DNA from: a virus
Strand: one strand, 5' to 3'
IMG/VR virus record: IMGVR_UViG_3300033148_005420
Span: 1-59,460 of that record
DNA: 59,460 bases
The notes beneath the pieces are model-generated. The model was not told where the DNA came from. It made no database searches and saw only the letters and a list, made by a program, of their open reading frames with translations. The position numbers were made by a program, and so were the translations under genes. Positions 24,616 through 32,695 of the stretch are shown here, in pieces (position 1 is the first letter of the stretch; each line of letters opens with the position of its first letter).

Positions 24616-24819
24616 TTATGAAAATTTGACCGCTTTAGGCTTGCCGCAAGTTGCACAGAAGGAGATGCTTATACCTGTGCTGTGCTCTCCGTCGCTACAG
24701 TCGTAGAACAGATCCGACCAGCCTGCATAAGCCGTCTCACTGTGGTCACACTTGACAATCTTCCGGCATTTGTCGCACCATTCCGAGTCTAATTTTCCGT
24801 GCTTTTCACACTTGTGCAT
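24616..24819 (-). CDS. Small zinc-ribbon protein
   Basis: A 67-aa protein with C-H-C pattern at the start (MHKCEKHGKLDSEWCDKC), a CDH and a final CATCGK. Two zinc sites are likely. Overlaps the upstream gene by 14 bases. Function unknown. Confidence 0.6.
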   Translation of the reverse strand: MHKCEKHGKLDSEWCDKCRKIVKCDHSETAYAGWSDLFYDCSDGEHSTGISISFCATCGKPKAVKFS

Positions 24820-25201
24820 TCTTGTCCTTTGGCTTCAGTTTTAATATTTGCTTCATCAGAGCAATCACCGCATGCTGATGCGGATGATTTAGAAAATCTA
24901 TCTCCTTTATATGGCTGAGGTGGTTTGTGATTTCGTAACGGTTTTCCACATCCTCCTTCCTCTTTTTGTACTTCTCGGACTCATCCTTGTGCTCCTCGTT
25001 TTCCAGGTAGCAACGGTCGTAAGGCTTGCCGCCAACCATGCTTCCGTTGCTCTTGCGGTACCTGTCGTTACCGATCAGGAACTGCGTCTCCGTGGTTCTG
25101 ATTACGGTCGCTGGTAGCCAGAATGTTTCAACTTTAAACGTGGTTACCCACAGTGACGACTTGACAAGCACGGTATCCCCTGCCTTTATATCTCGGAACA
25201 T
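24806..25201 (-). CDS. Unknown protein
   Basis: A 131-aa protein. I start at ATG 25201 (AAGGGG upstream), two bases after the RHH gene ends, rather than the in-frame start at 25264 inside that gene. N-terminal 50 residues look like a small beta barrel (IKAGDTVLVKSS); the rest is charged and helical. Confidence 0.6.
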   Translation of the reverse strand: MFRDIKAGDTVLVKSSLWVTTFKVETFWLPATVIRTTETQFLIGNDRYRKSNGSMVGGKPYDRCYLENEEHKDESEKYKKRKEDVENRYEITNHLSHIKEIDFLNHPHQHAVIALMKQILKLKPKDKNAQV

Positions 25202-25203
25202 GA

Positions 25204-25566
25204 TTACCCCTTGATCCTGTTGTTTTCCTTCAGGCCGATTTCCATGGCCAGTTCCTTTCCCCATGCTTCAATCACATCCGGCACGTCAATGCCGTATGCG
25301 TCTTTGCAGTGGTTTCTTGCTATCTGGTATGCTTGAGCAAGGTTGCATTCTACGGTGTCAACGAATCCGCTCTCGTAAGCGCCTATCATAGTGTTGACGG
25401 GTCTCATTGCGGCCTGCGCGAGGGCCTGATCGCCCTCGTTATTCATTTCTTTCTCCAGTAGTCGCCTAATCAGGCCCGCCTTGGTTTTGCCGGCCTGCTT
25501 GCAATGCTTATTGAGTCGAGCGAGGAGGTTGTCGGTTAGGTATGCTGATACTTGGTTGTTTTCCAT
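25204..25566 (-). CDS. Ribbon-helix-helix protein
   Basis: A 120-aa protein whose first 45 residues match the RHH fold: strand VSAYLTDNLLARLNKHC, then helices with KTKAGLIRRLLEKEM. The remaining 75 residues are helical and may give effector or protein contacts. It heads a leftward operon and faces a divergent control region with tandem repeats, so it probably autoregulates. Confidence 0.65.
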   Translation of the reverse strand: MENNQVSAYLTDNLLARLNKHCKQAGKTKAGLIRRLLEKEMNNEGDQALAQAAMRPVNTMIGAYESGFVDTVECNLAQAYQIARNHCKDAYGIDVPDVIEAWGKELAMEIGLKENNRIKG

Positions 25567-25658
25567 TATTTTCCCTGCTTAGTGTTATTTAGTGTTGATT
25601 AGTAGTAAAATACATGATACATATAGATATGTCAAGAATTTAACTAGGTGGCCCAGAT
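25567..25658. promoter_or_regulatory. Divergent control region at the RHH gene
   Basis: TTAGTGTTATT and TAGTGTTGATT lie in tandem (about 25579-25601), an 11-base period suited to RHH dimers. Leftward TTGACA (25631-25636 region) is followed after 17 bases by TATTTT. The right side carries a degenerate copy of the leader element (TATGTCAAGAATTTAACT). Exact transcription starts are not visible. Confidence 0.45.
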
Positions 25659-25913
25659 ATGGAACAAATCAAGCTATTCGGGCGGGTAAGCCTGCCGGAT
25701 AAAAAGGAAAATGTGGTGGCCCAGAATACCTGCAAGACCTGCAAGCACCGCCAGAGATGGCAGAGCGATTGGGGAAAGAAGGTTGGACAGTGTTGCGGAA
25801 AAAGAAGGAGCGGCAGGACCAGGAACGGACTGCTGAAGATTAAATGTAAGAATCCGGCCTGTGGCTTTTATCAGGCTGAGGAGGGAAAATGCCAAATGAA
25901 ATTGAAATGCTGA
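25659..25913 (+). CDS. Small cysteine-rich protein
   Basis: An 84-aa basic protein with CKTCKHR, a CC pair and CKNPACGFY, giving seven cysteines. The pattern suits one or two zinc sites. First gene of the rightward methyltransferase operon. Not recognised. Confidence 0.6.
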   Translation: MEQIKLFGRVSLPDKKENVVAQNTCKTCKHRQRWQSDWGKKVGQCCGKRRSGRTRNGLLKIKCKNPACGFYQAEEGKCQMKLKC

Positions 25914-26227
25914 TAATGGATCTGTATGTCAAGCGCAGGGATCATGCCATGGCCAAAGAAGCGTTTAGGAAATTATCCAGCGAGGTGGGGCGATGCTCTG
26001 AGGTTGAGGCATACGGACAGGGGGCTGCACCGTGCTACTCGGTGATGGATCCAGATTTGGACGGGTATTTGCCACCGCATCTATGGTGCGCAGCGTGCGA
26101 AAAGAGGCAGCCACTATGGGAAGCTAAATGCGCCGCATCTTTGGCGGCTGGGGCCGCTCTTCGGCGGGTTTTGTCTGCTGGAAAGCGGGTGTTTAAAGAT
26201 GGCCATGGGGAAAAATGCCAAAATTAA
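25889..26227 (+). CDS. Unknown cysteine-containing protein
   Basis: A 112-aa protein with HLWCAACEKR near the middle and a helical end (SLAAGAALRRVLSAGKR). It overlaps both neighbours (25 and 13 bases). GGAGGG lies before ATG. Function unknown. Confidence 0.6.
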   Translation: MPNEIEMLIMDLYVKRRDHAMAKEAFRKLSSEVGRCSEVEAYGQGAAPCYSVMDPDLDGYLPPHLWCAACEKRQPLWEAKCAASLAAGAALRRVLSAGKRVFKDGHGEKCQN

Positions 26228-26472
26228 GAAAACCCCAAGAGCTCCTGATGCAGATACTGTGCAATGGCGGGAGGGTGGCCTATGATGATCAAATTTTTGC
26301 CATGGGCGAAAAAGGAGAGCTGGGTGTGATTATGCATAATCAGGACGGCGGGGAGGTGCCTGTGAAGGTCGATGCGGATATGGAATTCTTTTGCTCTATG
26401 GCCGAGGATATTGGCTTTGATGCGCTTTGGTTGCAGATTTGCGCTGGAAAGATCAACAGGAGCGTGACGTGA
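26215..26472 (+). CDS. Small unknown protein
   Basis: An 85-aa protein with no recognised motif. It contains GELGVIMHNQDGGEVPV in the centre. The stop overlaps the next GTG start. Confidence 0.55.
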   Translation: MPKLRKPQELLMQILCNGGRVAYDDQIFAMGEKGELGVIMHNQDGGEVPVKVDADMEFFCSMAEDIGFDALWLQICAGKINRSVT

Positions 26473-26714
26473 AAACAGTAGCAGGAATAGTCACCTATGA
26501 GGTGCGGGTGCAGTGTCCAAACCCTGATTGCAAATGGGAGCTGAACCTGACGCAGATGCCTTACGATCCTGATGGTGATTATGCTCCTGATCATGATATC
26601 GGAGGGCCGGTGTTTGGAGGGGAAAATCAGCCGGCGCAATGGAGCGGGCTGGAGCTGGAGTACACCTGCTGTCGTTGCAAGCAGGAATTTATTGTTGATC
26701 GACTGGAGATTTGA
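26469..26714 (+). CDS. Zinc-ribbon protein
   Basis: An 81-aa protein with CPNPDCKWEL and YTCCRCKQEF, two cysteine pairs about 55 residues apart. GTG at 26469 has AGGAG upstream and overlaps the previous stop (GTGA), so I prefer it to an earlier ATG at 26427. It ends next to the methyltransferase start. Confidence 0.6.
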   Translation: MKTVAGIVTYEVRVQCPNPDCKWELNLTQMPYDPDGDYAPDHDIGGPVFGGENQPAQWSGLELEYTCCRCKQEFIVDRLEI

Positions 26715-26716
26715 AT

Positions 26717-27886
26717 GTGGCAAAGGCTTACTATAACGAGATAGATCAAGATTGCTGCGACTGGCTCAGTAATCTGATGGATGCCGGACTTATTGCGCCA
26801 GGCAAGATAGACAACAGGAGTATTGCCGATGTCAATCCAGATGACCTTACCGGGTTTCAGCGAGTGCATTTCTTCGCAGGCATTGCAGGCTGGGAACTCG
26901 CCTTGCAGCAAGCAGGGTGGCCAGCGGAGCGGCCAGTGTGGACGGGATCATGCCCATGTCAAAGTTTCTCTTCGGCAGGCAAAGGCGGTGGAATCAACGA
27001 CCACCGGCACTTGTGGCCAGAAATGTTCCGACTCATCGAATCCCGCCAACCAGAAACCGTATTTGGAGAGCAGGTTTCTGGCAAACGAGTCACCGGAAAG
27101 CTCTTTAGTTCGACAGCGTTCAGGCGACTTAACCAGGCGGCTGCAAAAGCGGCTAGAGGTCAAGACCAAGAGGCTTGGCTCGGGGTTGTACAATCTGACC
27201 TGGAAGGAGCGAATTACGCCCTGGGGAGCCTTACATTTCCGGCTTGTGGCATCGGTGCGCCAATGCTGTCTCAGCGGCTTTACTGGGTGGCCGAGGCCGA
27301 CAAGAACAGACGCAATCAAGACAGGGAGTATATCTCCACGGCCGGGGGCAATGGGATTATCGGAGACGGTACCGCTGACCAACTGGGCACGGCCCCGGCA
27401 CACTGGAAAAGGGCACTCGACCGGCAACCTGGCAAGGGCTCACGACAGGAAAAGCAGATTAGAGGATCAGATTTTCCTCGCAGCGTGGCACCGGCCGGTG
27501 GTGAGGGATCACCGAAACAGCAGGGGCGATGGGACAAATCCCAGGGACTTGCCGAGACAGGTGGCTCTGATCGGCCCGCTCCGACTGCTGGCTTCTGGGC
27601 GAATCCTGATTGGGTCTACTGCCAGGACGGTGCGCTTCGGCCAGCTCAACCCGGATATGAGCCGCTGGCTCATGGGATACCCGGAAAGCTGGAGCAAATG
27701 CGCACCGAATTACAAAAGTTGGCACCTGGTGCAGGAAATATTAAAGACCTGCTCCGGCAATGCAAAAAGATTTTACGGTCGGCTCGTAGCTGCCGTAATC
27801 AACAGCTGAAGGGGTACGGGAATGCTATTGTTACCACGCAGGCTGTGGCGTTTGTCGAGGCCTATCTTGAAGCTGAGGAAGAATGA
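26717..27886 (+). CDS. DNA cytosine-5 methyltransferase (Dcm family)
   Basis: A 389-aa enzyme that transfers methyl from S-adenosylmethionine to cytosine C5. Motif I is HFFAGIAGWELAL, motif IV with the catalytic cysteine is GSCPCQSFSSAG, motif VI is VFGEQV (in place of ENV), motif VIII is SQRLYWVAE and motif X is GYGNAIV. About 40 residues separate PGKLEQMR from the GYGNAIV motif, longer than I expect. Start GTG at 26717 fits GGAG eight bases upstream; TTG at 26711 is possible. No restriction partner is present, so it likely protects phage DNA. A second long frame overlaps it. Confidence 0.88.
   Translation: MAKAYYNEIDQDCCDWLSNLMDAGLIAPGKIDNRSIADVNPDDLTGFQRVHFFAGIAGWELALQQAGWPAERPVWTGSCPCQSFSSAGKGGGINDHRHLWPEMFRLIESRQPETVFGEQVSGKRVTGKLFSSTAFRRLNQAAAKAARGQDQEAWLGVVQSDLEGANYALGSLTFPACGIGAPMLSQRLYWVAEADKNRRNQDREYISTAGGNGIIGDGTADQLGTAPAHWKRALDRQPGKGSRQEKQIRGSDFPRSVAPAGGEGSPKQQGRWDKSQGLAETGGSDRPAPTAGFWANPDWVYCQDGALRPAQPGYEPLAHGIPGKLEQMRTELQKLAPGAGNIKDLLRQCKKILRSARSCRNQQLKGYGNAIVTTQAVAFVEAYLEAEEE
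26829..27809 (+). other. Long second reading frame inside the methyltransferase gene
   Basis: A 326-codon open frame in the +1 frame relative to the methyltransferase, from ATG 26829 with AGGAG eight bases upstream (26816-26820). Its translation contains LYNLTWKERITPWG and QLNPDMSRWLMGYPESW, patterns I recall from phage proteins annotated as hypothetical. They are exactly the +1 readings of LEGANYALG and of EPLAHGIPG. It may be a real dual-coded protein or a shadow of conserved codons. Confidence 0.4.
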
Positions 27887-28101
27887 TGGCGTGGTATTGC
27901 GAAGAATGCCAACAGGAAGTTGGTGAGCATGATGATTTTTTTAAATACTCTCACGGTTTGGGGCCAGGGCAGCACGGAGAGTTCACCATATGCGGCGTAG
28001 CGTGCGAGATGTGGGGCTACACAGCAGTAATACCGAGAAAAAGGATAACCTGCCCTGACTGCTTGAGAGTTATTAGACATTGCAGGACGTATAAGTTTTA
28101 A
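27883..28101 (+). CDS. Small zinc-finger protein
   Basis: A 72-aa protein with WYCEECQQEV, CGVACEMWG and CPDCLRVIRHC; seven or more cysteines for two zinc sites. Overlaps the methyltransferase stop by four bases. Function unknown. Confidence 0.6.
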   Translation: MMAWYCEECQQEVGEHDDFFKYSHGLGPGQHGEFTICGVACEMWGYTAVIPRKRITCPDCLRVIRHCRTYKF

Positions 28102-28115
28102 TTAACAGGAGGATT

Positions 28116-28364
28116 ATGAAGCTTGACGAACAGCAGAGGCGGTTGAAAAAGTCTTACTGTGAAAGAGGGCTGTCGCCATGTGTATCGCATGCACTAGCCT
28201 TTATGTGTGGGATGGAGTGCGACCAAGGTAATGCCACCATATCAGACCCTGTTGTGTACGTGCGGAGTAGCTTGTCTGGGCAGATGGTGTTAAGGGCGCT
28301 GCTTGGAGAAAGCGATACCGAGGCATTGATTTTTGAGTTTTTCAGCTCGTTCATTAACAATTAA
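28116..28364 (+). CDS. Small unknown protein
   Basis: An 82-aa protein, last of the methyltransferase operon, with AGGAGG seven bases before ATG. Four cysteines without a clear finger pattern. Not recognised. Confidence 0.6.
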   Translation: MKLDEQQRRLKKSYCERGLSPCVSHALAFMCGMECDQGNATISDPVVYVRSSLSGQMVLRALLGESDTEALIFEFFSSFINN

Positions 28365-28387
28365 AAATCAAAACCCAATCAATTAAA

Positions 28388-28436
28388 AATCCCCAAAGAT
28401 AACCGTTCATTGGTCGTCTTTGGGGATTATTTTTTG
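28388..28436 (+). terminator. Rho-independent terminator
   Basis: A 12-base perfect stem AATCCCCAAAGA / TCTTTGGGGATT, loop of 17, followed by ATTTTTT. Ends the 25659 transcript. Confidence 0.9.
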
Positions 28437-28453
28437 TTTCCTGTCAAACAAAT

Positions 28454-28759
28454 TCAGAGGCCGACAAGGCCCCTGGTCAGGTCGTCTCCGATGTCCTCCA
28501 TGAGTACAATATCTCCGATTAGCTCCTCTCTGGTAACCTTTCCCTTCTCAAGGATCATCTGAACCAGGCAAAGAAGAGATTCCGATGTCCCGGATGGCTT
28601 CCGCTTGCCGAGTTCCCAGTTCTCCACTGACCTTTTGCTTACCCTGCCGGTGCCGATCGATAGCACTTCTGCGAGCTCCTGGCGGGTCATGCTTCCCCTG
28701 ATTTCTCTGGAGTTAACCACCCGCCGGGTGGTGGAGTGCTGTTTTTTAGCTTTTTTCAT
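28454..28759 (-). CDS. Helix-turn-helix (XRE-like) regulator
   Basis: A 101-aa protein. After a basic start, residues 23-60 hold MTRQELAEVLSIG and RVSKRSVENWELGKRKPSG, a Cro/CI-type helix-turn-helix. I use ATG 28759 (GAGGA upstream); an in-frame start at 28789 is weaker. It stands alone between a terminator behind it and a terminator ahead of it, so it has its own promoter. A repressor of phage genes is likely. Confidence 0.7.
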   Translation of the reverse strand: MKKAKKQHSTTRRVVNSREIRGSMTRQELAEVLSIGTGRVSKRSVENWELGKRKPSGTSESLLCLVQMILEKGKVTREELIGDIVLMEDIGDDLTRGLVGL

Positions 28760-28892
28760 GCTCAATTCCTCTCGTTTATTAGTTCGCAAAGACGATCAGC
28801 GCCTTTTTTGTTGGCACATTTGCTCTGTTCGTGATAACGTAATCTTTCGAATACTTTCAATTGACCGGCCCCGTCGTGGGGTCGGGTTTACC

Positions 28893-28920
28893 AAAAACGC
28901 CCCGGCCAAATGACCGAGGC
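28893..28920 (-). terminator. Leftward terminator of the recombination operon
   Basis: Read leftward: stem GCCTCGG / CCGGGGC (one G-T pair) with an eight-base loop, then GTTTTTGG. It follows the gene at 28929. Confidence 0.75.
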
Positions 28921-28928
28921 TTTACATA

Positions 28929-29153
28929 TTACGACCTGACTCCCTTCAGCTCGTTCCCGTGGCCGGGCTCTTCGGGATCCGGTTTTTTTTCCGCGTAATG
29001 CTCGCATGCGTGAGGGTTTGTTTCTATGTTTTTAGCAAACCCCACACTAGGGTTCCTCATCCCGCGTCTACATATTCTCTGGTAATCAGGATACGACCTC
29101 TTTCCTACTCTTCGGACAAATACAAACTTGCAACCGGTACATTCTTTAGGCAT
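28929..29153 (-). CDS. Small cysteine-containing protein
   Basis: A 74-aa basic protein with CTGCKF at the start, ICRRG and a later CEHY, so possibly one zinc site. Last gene of the recombination operon. Not recognised. Confidence 0.6.
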   Translation of the reverse strand: MPKECTGCKFVFVRRVGKRSYPDYQRICRRGMRNPSVGFAKNIETNPHACEHYAEKKPDPEEPGHGNELKGVRS

Positions 29154-29232
29154 TTTTTACCTTGGTTTCGATTATCTGTATAATGCCAGCTACTGCGCCC
29201 AGCTCTGGCCAATGTTCAGCTATTATTTCCAC
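29146..29232 (-). CDS. Possible 28-aa peptide
   Basis: A GTG-started frame (28 aa, EIIAEHWPELGAVAGIIQII) with GAGGG six bases upstream, overlapping the genes on both sides. It fills the gap in the operon and has a plausible start, but is very short. Confidence 0.35.
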   Translation of the reverse strand: MEIIAEHWPELGAVAGIIQIIETKVKNA

Positions 29233-29401
29233 GTTTCGCCCTCATTTTCACTTGGTAAACAGAGACTTCCGGCCCGTCAGCCGGAAATCTTCCGCATTTT
29301 TGACACATCGACCGGTGCATGTTTTGTTCGCACCATTCTGAGTTTCTTGGCTCTTCCATGTCTGCGCCGGTCGGGAATGCCTTGCATGGCCTAGCTGCCA
29401 T
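29216..29401 (-). CDS. Small cysteine-containing protein
   Basis: A 61-aa protein with four cysteines (RPCKAF, EWCEQ, SMCQKCGRF). It starts inside the end of the gene at 29391 (11-base overlap). A zinc site is possible; function unknown. Confidence 0.5.
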   Translation of the reverse strand: MAARPCKAFPTGADMEEPRNSEWCEQNMHRSMCQKCGRFPADGPEVSVYQVKMRAKRGNNS

Positions 29402-30500
29402 CTCTCACAGCCAGCCTTGCAACAATATCGCCCACAACAAAAGGCCTCTCGCTAACCAGGCTGTGGAAAGCGTCTCTGAGCTCTCCTGCCTGTTCTTTGG
29501 TGCCATCAATATCCGCAGATAGGTGGATGGTGTATTTGCCAGTTTTGGCCTCCTCTTGCCCATCTGTGGGAGCTGGCTCAGGATCAGGCGCTTCTTCCTG
29601 TCGCCGCTCCTCCGTAGCCGGTGGCGGATCGCCTTTCAGCTGACTAAGTTTTTCCGAGTAATACGCTCGGAATTCTGCCAAATCCTCTTTGTTTGGCAGC
29701 CCGTCGCTGATTTCTTGAGCATGTTTTTTCGCCCAGTTCTCCAGGTGGGCAAAGTGGCCTTTTTCGTCAACCTCAGCTTTGAGTTTGGACAGGGCTTCAG
29801 GATTCCTGATCTTGGCAGCGTTTTCCCGCCGCTCGGTTTCAAGGCGGTGCTCGGCTTCTCGGCTCTTGATTTCCGCCACCACCTCTCCGGTTGACTTCAC
29901 GATGAGAGTTTTTTTATCAGGGTAAAGGCCGCTGAATTTCGAGGCATTTACCAGGATAAGGTTTTCGTTGCACTCGGCTGCGAGATCTCCAACTTCTTTC
30001 TCGATTTTCTCCACCGCTGCGTTTACGGCGGTATTTAAGGTGTCGATAGTCCTCTTACCTTTGACCGACAGCTTTATCGGTGACAGGTCAGGGCTCAAGC
30101 AGTCGACTATATCAGGGTAAACCCCGTATAATCCCTTGACAAACTCGACAATACGCTGCTCACCAGTCTTGACCATGTCGGCCTTGACCGACTCCTTCTT
30201 TTCCTTGACCGCCTTGGTTGCGGTCAAGCGTGTTATCCTGATCGTACCAAGGAGCCCGTTGACCCCGTCAAGCAGTTGAGATACATCAGCATTACCCTTG
30301 ATTGCTGCGTCAAGGATTGCCTTAATCTCTTTTTCCGAGGCGGTACAGTCTTTGATAAACTGCTCTGCGGTGGCGAACTCCTGATCTGTTTCAGGGGTAA
30401 GCACCGCCCCATCGATCTTGGCCAGCCACTCTTTATTAATCTCGGTAAAGTTACTTTTCTGAACCCCGCCACTGATGGCGATAATTAACTCTTTCATCAA
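29391..30500 (-). CDS. Coiled-coil protein of the recombination operon
   Basis: A 369-aa charged protein, largely helical, overlapping recT by four bases. The first half contains two helical arrays (residues 40-120), and residues 200-300 are a long coiled coil (SKLKAEVDEKGHFAHLENW). It resembles proteins of unknown role that accompany RecT in phage operons, but I cannot name the family. Confidence 0.65.
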   Translation of the reverse strand: MMKELIIAISGGVQKSNFTEINKEWLAKIDGAVLTPETDQEFATAEQFIKDCTASEKEIKAILDAAIKGNADVSQLLDGVNGLLGTIRITRLTATKAVKEKKESVKADMVKTGEQRIVEFVKGLYGVYPDIVDCLSPDLSPIKLSVKGKRTIDTLNTAVNAAVEKIEKEVGDLAAECNENLILVNASKFSGLYPDKKTLIVKSTGEVVAEIKSREAEHRLETERRENAAKIRNPEALSKLKAEVDEKGHFAHLENWAKKHAQEISDGLPNKEDLAEFRAYYSEKLSQLKGDPPPATEERRQEEAPDPEPAPTDGQEEAKTGKYTIHLSADIDGTKEQAGELRDAFHSLVSERPFVVGDIVARLAVRDGS

Positions 30501-31297
30501 AAACCCTCCGATTTAAGACCAGCTTTTTCGCTGGTTTCTTTTTGACGTGCCGGGCAGCCTTTTCTTGATTGGCATTCGGTGCAAAAGGAAACAGATACTG
30601 ACTCGTTTGTTCCTGGGCAAACCACCCTCTCACCTGGCGCTTCCCCTTGTTTAGCTTGCGGCTTGTCGGGTTCAGGCTCGCCAAGAGCATCATCAAGGCT
30701 CGTTCTCGGCTTGTCAGTCTCTTCCAGCTCATCAGGAGTGTAAACCCCGGCGATAACATCCGGGCAGTATAATCTTGCCCATTTTTTAACGGCAAGGTAT
30801 GCGAGCTGTTGGGCCGGGTCAGATTTCCAAAGTGAGCTGTTCTGTACGGTCTGCTTGGAGATGTGACTCCAAGTCCCCCAGGTTATTTCAGACTCGCCTC
30901 TTACGATGGCCCCTGTCCTGCATTTCAAAGAGTTCCCCTCGCCTCCCCATTCATAGGTAAATCTTCCCCTGATCAGCCTCGAACTGAGGATGACGGCATG
31001 TACTAGCTGGGCCTCGTACCCAAGGGTTCCCTTAACTAAGTGGGTCTTTTGCGCAACCGTAAAGGGGGACATTCCCCATGCGGCAGCCTGGAGAGCTATG
31101 GCAAAGCAATCGCCCTTTGACCCGACAAGGTGAGCCGGTACTGTAACTTTTGCTTGGCACATTATGGCGGCTACTCTTTCGACTTGACTAATCACGTCCC
31201 CGTCCATCAAGTTGAGGACGGGGGGCCGATAATCATCGACCATTACAGGCGCAGGTACTGGGGCTTCGGTTTTTACTTCTGGTAGGTTTTCACTCAT
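30497..31297 (-). CDS. recT: RecT single-strand annealing protein
   Basis: A 266-aa recombinase. Residues about 70-200 carry RecT features: ALQAAAWGMSPFTVAQKTHL, GTLGYEAQLVHAVILSS, AYLAVKKWARLYCPDVIAG. It anneals ssDNA at homologous sites together with the exonuclease encoded next. The C terminus has an added cysteine group (VCPGTNES, CTECQSRKGCP, residues about 220-247), likely a zinc finger, that core RecT lacks. Confidence 0.88.
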   Translation of the reverse strand: MSENLPEVKTEAPVPAPVMVDDYRPPVLNLMDGDVISQVERVAAIMCQAKVTVPAHLVGSKGDCFAIALQAAAWGMSPFTVAQKTHLVKGTLGYEAQLVHAVILSSRLIRGRFTYEWGGEGNSLKCRTGAIVRGESEITWGTWSHISKQTVQNSSLWKSDPAQQLAYLAVKKWARLYCPDVIAGVYTPDELEETDKPRTSLDDALGEPEPDKPQAKQGEAPGERVVCPGTNESVSVSFCTECQSRKGCPARQKETSEKAGLKSEGF

Positions 31298-32052
31298 CGT
31301 ATTTCCTTCAATAATGCTTCAGTTTTAATTCTGGCCAACTGGATCAGCTCGGCCTCTTCGGTTTCTAGGCGAGCGGCCCTGGCCTTATGTTCTTCAACGA
31401 TCTGTTTCGCCATTGGCAGGCGGTCGGCAAGGTCGTTGTTCCACCGATTCATGTCTGTTTCGTATTTCACCCTCTCAATTGCGGTTGGGGCTGGCACTTT
31501 TAAGAGCATCTGGCCGTGTTCTGGGTGCCAGCTGAGAAAAAAGCTGTAAATGGTGTTGCAGATTATCTGCTGCTCGTCCACTTGTTTTTTGTATGTGGTC
31601 GGCAACTTCCAATCTTTTAAGTATTTCAAATGAGTTTTTCTCTCTGGGCATTTGATCTCCAGAGATACCAGGAGGCCTTTGAAGATGATTAGCCGGTCAA
31701 GGCTGGCGTGGAATCCTGGATACTCTCGGTTCCTGATCAGGCCGACTTCTATCGTTTCTAGGCCTGTGGCCCGCTCGAACCATGCAACGGCCTCCTTTTC
31801 CAGGCGGATACCCCTTGACATTGATGCGCTGGAAAAGGTTTCAACAGGTTCGCCGGTGTGTCGCTCTATAATCTTTCGATCCATCAGGGCGATTCTGGTC
31901 TTACCTGATCCACCGGCAAAGGCCGCTGATGCTTCACTGCTGCCGACAGTGTGCCGCTCTTTTAACCATTCCGGCGTTCCCTGGTCGCAGTCGTAAAAAC
32001 GTAGACCGGGAAATCTTTTGTAGGTTTTTGGGGTCACCGGCACAATGACCAC
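31294..32052 (-). CDS. YqaJ/lambda-type exonuclease
   Basis: A 252-aa nuclease. Motifs: QGTPEWLKERHTVGSSEAS at the start, RGIRLEKEAVAWFE (E ligand), GFHASLDRLI (D ligand), SLEIKCPE (ExK) and QVDEQQ near residue 160. Together they form the PD-(D/E)XK site of the YqaJ family. It would resect dsDNA 5' ends to feed RecT. GTG 32052 is the first possible start; GTG 32043 is an alternative. Confidence 0.88.
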   Translation of the reverse strand: MVIVPVTPKTYKRFPGLRFYDCDQGTPEWLKERHTVGSSEASAAFAGGSGKTRIALMDRKIIERHTGEPVETFSSASMSRGIRLEKEAVAWFERATGLETIEVGLIRNREYPGFHASLDRLIIFKGLLVSLEIKCPERKTHLKYLKDWKLPTTYKKQVDEQQIICNTIYSFFLSWHPEHGQMLLKVPAPTAIERVKYETDMNRWNNDLADRLPMAKQIVEEHKARAARLETEEAELIQLARIKTEALLKEIR

Positions 32053-32291
32053 AACCCCCGGTTCATCTCAATGATCCGGAGATGTCGTCTAGCCTGCCGT
32101 GGTGATGCCCCGAACGCCCAGAGGCCACAGCGGTCAGCCCGGTACTGCCTGACTCTGGCCCCGGTTACCCGCTCGGTTAGCGGGGCTGGGGTTGTCTCTA
32201 TTTTCTCCGGGACTGATCTGGCCCGGAAGAAACTGCATAAAACGCCTTGAACCTCTCTGGCGGTTGGTGTTGTGTTTGTTTGTGTTGCCAT
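32034..32291 (-). CDS. Small arginine-rich protein
   Basis: An 85-aa basic protein (ASPRQARRHLRIIEMNR near the end) overlapping the exonuclease start by 19 bases and the nuclease stop by one. Likely nucleic-acid contact; no family recognised. Confidence 0.5.
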   Translation of the reverse strand: MATQTNTTPTAREVQGVLCSFFRARSVPEKIETTPAPLTERVTGARVRQYRADRCGLWAFGASPRQARRHLRIIEMNRGLWSLCR

Positions 32292-32695
32292 TAGTCATCC
32301 TCTACGTACCAGATTTTATCCAGGTACCAATCTATTTTCTTTTTGCAGTCATCAAAACCAAGGCCGAACTCGGCCATGTACCCAGCTTCTGACAAATCCC
32401 TGAGCACCTTTAGTTGCTCAAGGACATGCTGAGATTGCCTGTATGATCCATTTCCTCTGAAGACCTGGTCTCGCCCAGTCTTTATCTCGATAAATAAGCC
32501 CGAATAATGATCTTTTACCGATGCGATAAACAAATCTGGCCAAGCTCTCCGCCCTCCGTTTACTTTTTTCGCCTTCATCGCTAATCCGATCGGCAGGCGC
32601 ATCCCACCAAGGTCTGAGCGGAAAAGAACATCAGGGTATTGCAGTAGCAGGTACTCAATCACTGCGCAGTGGATTTGGTATTCTGGGCCTGTCAT
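32291..32695 (-). CDS. VRR-NUC domain nuclease
   Basis: A 134-aa protein with the VRR-NUC pattern: PEYQIHCAVIEYLLLQYP, FRSDLGGMRL, WPDLFIA, LFIEIKTG (ExK) and QSQHVLEQLKVLRDLSEAGY. The D and E-x-K residues would bind metal. Stand-alone phage copies of this fold are thought to cut branched DNA. It belongs to the recombination operon. Confidence 0.82.
   Translation of the reverse strand: MTGPEYQIHCAVIEYLLLQYPDVLFRSDLGGMRLPIGLAMKAKKVNGGRRAWPDLFIASVKDHYSGLFIEIKTGRDQVFRGNGSYRQSQHVLEQLKVLRDLSEAGYMAEFGLGFDDCKKKIDWYLDKIWYVEDD

Noticed and set aside
26948-27725. Long minus-strand frames opposite the methyltransferase
   Set aside because: They have no RBS and no motif and reflect the low stop density of this GC-richer gene. 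Only the +1 plus-strand frame has an RBS and family-like motifs.
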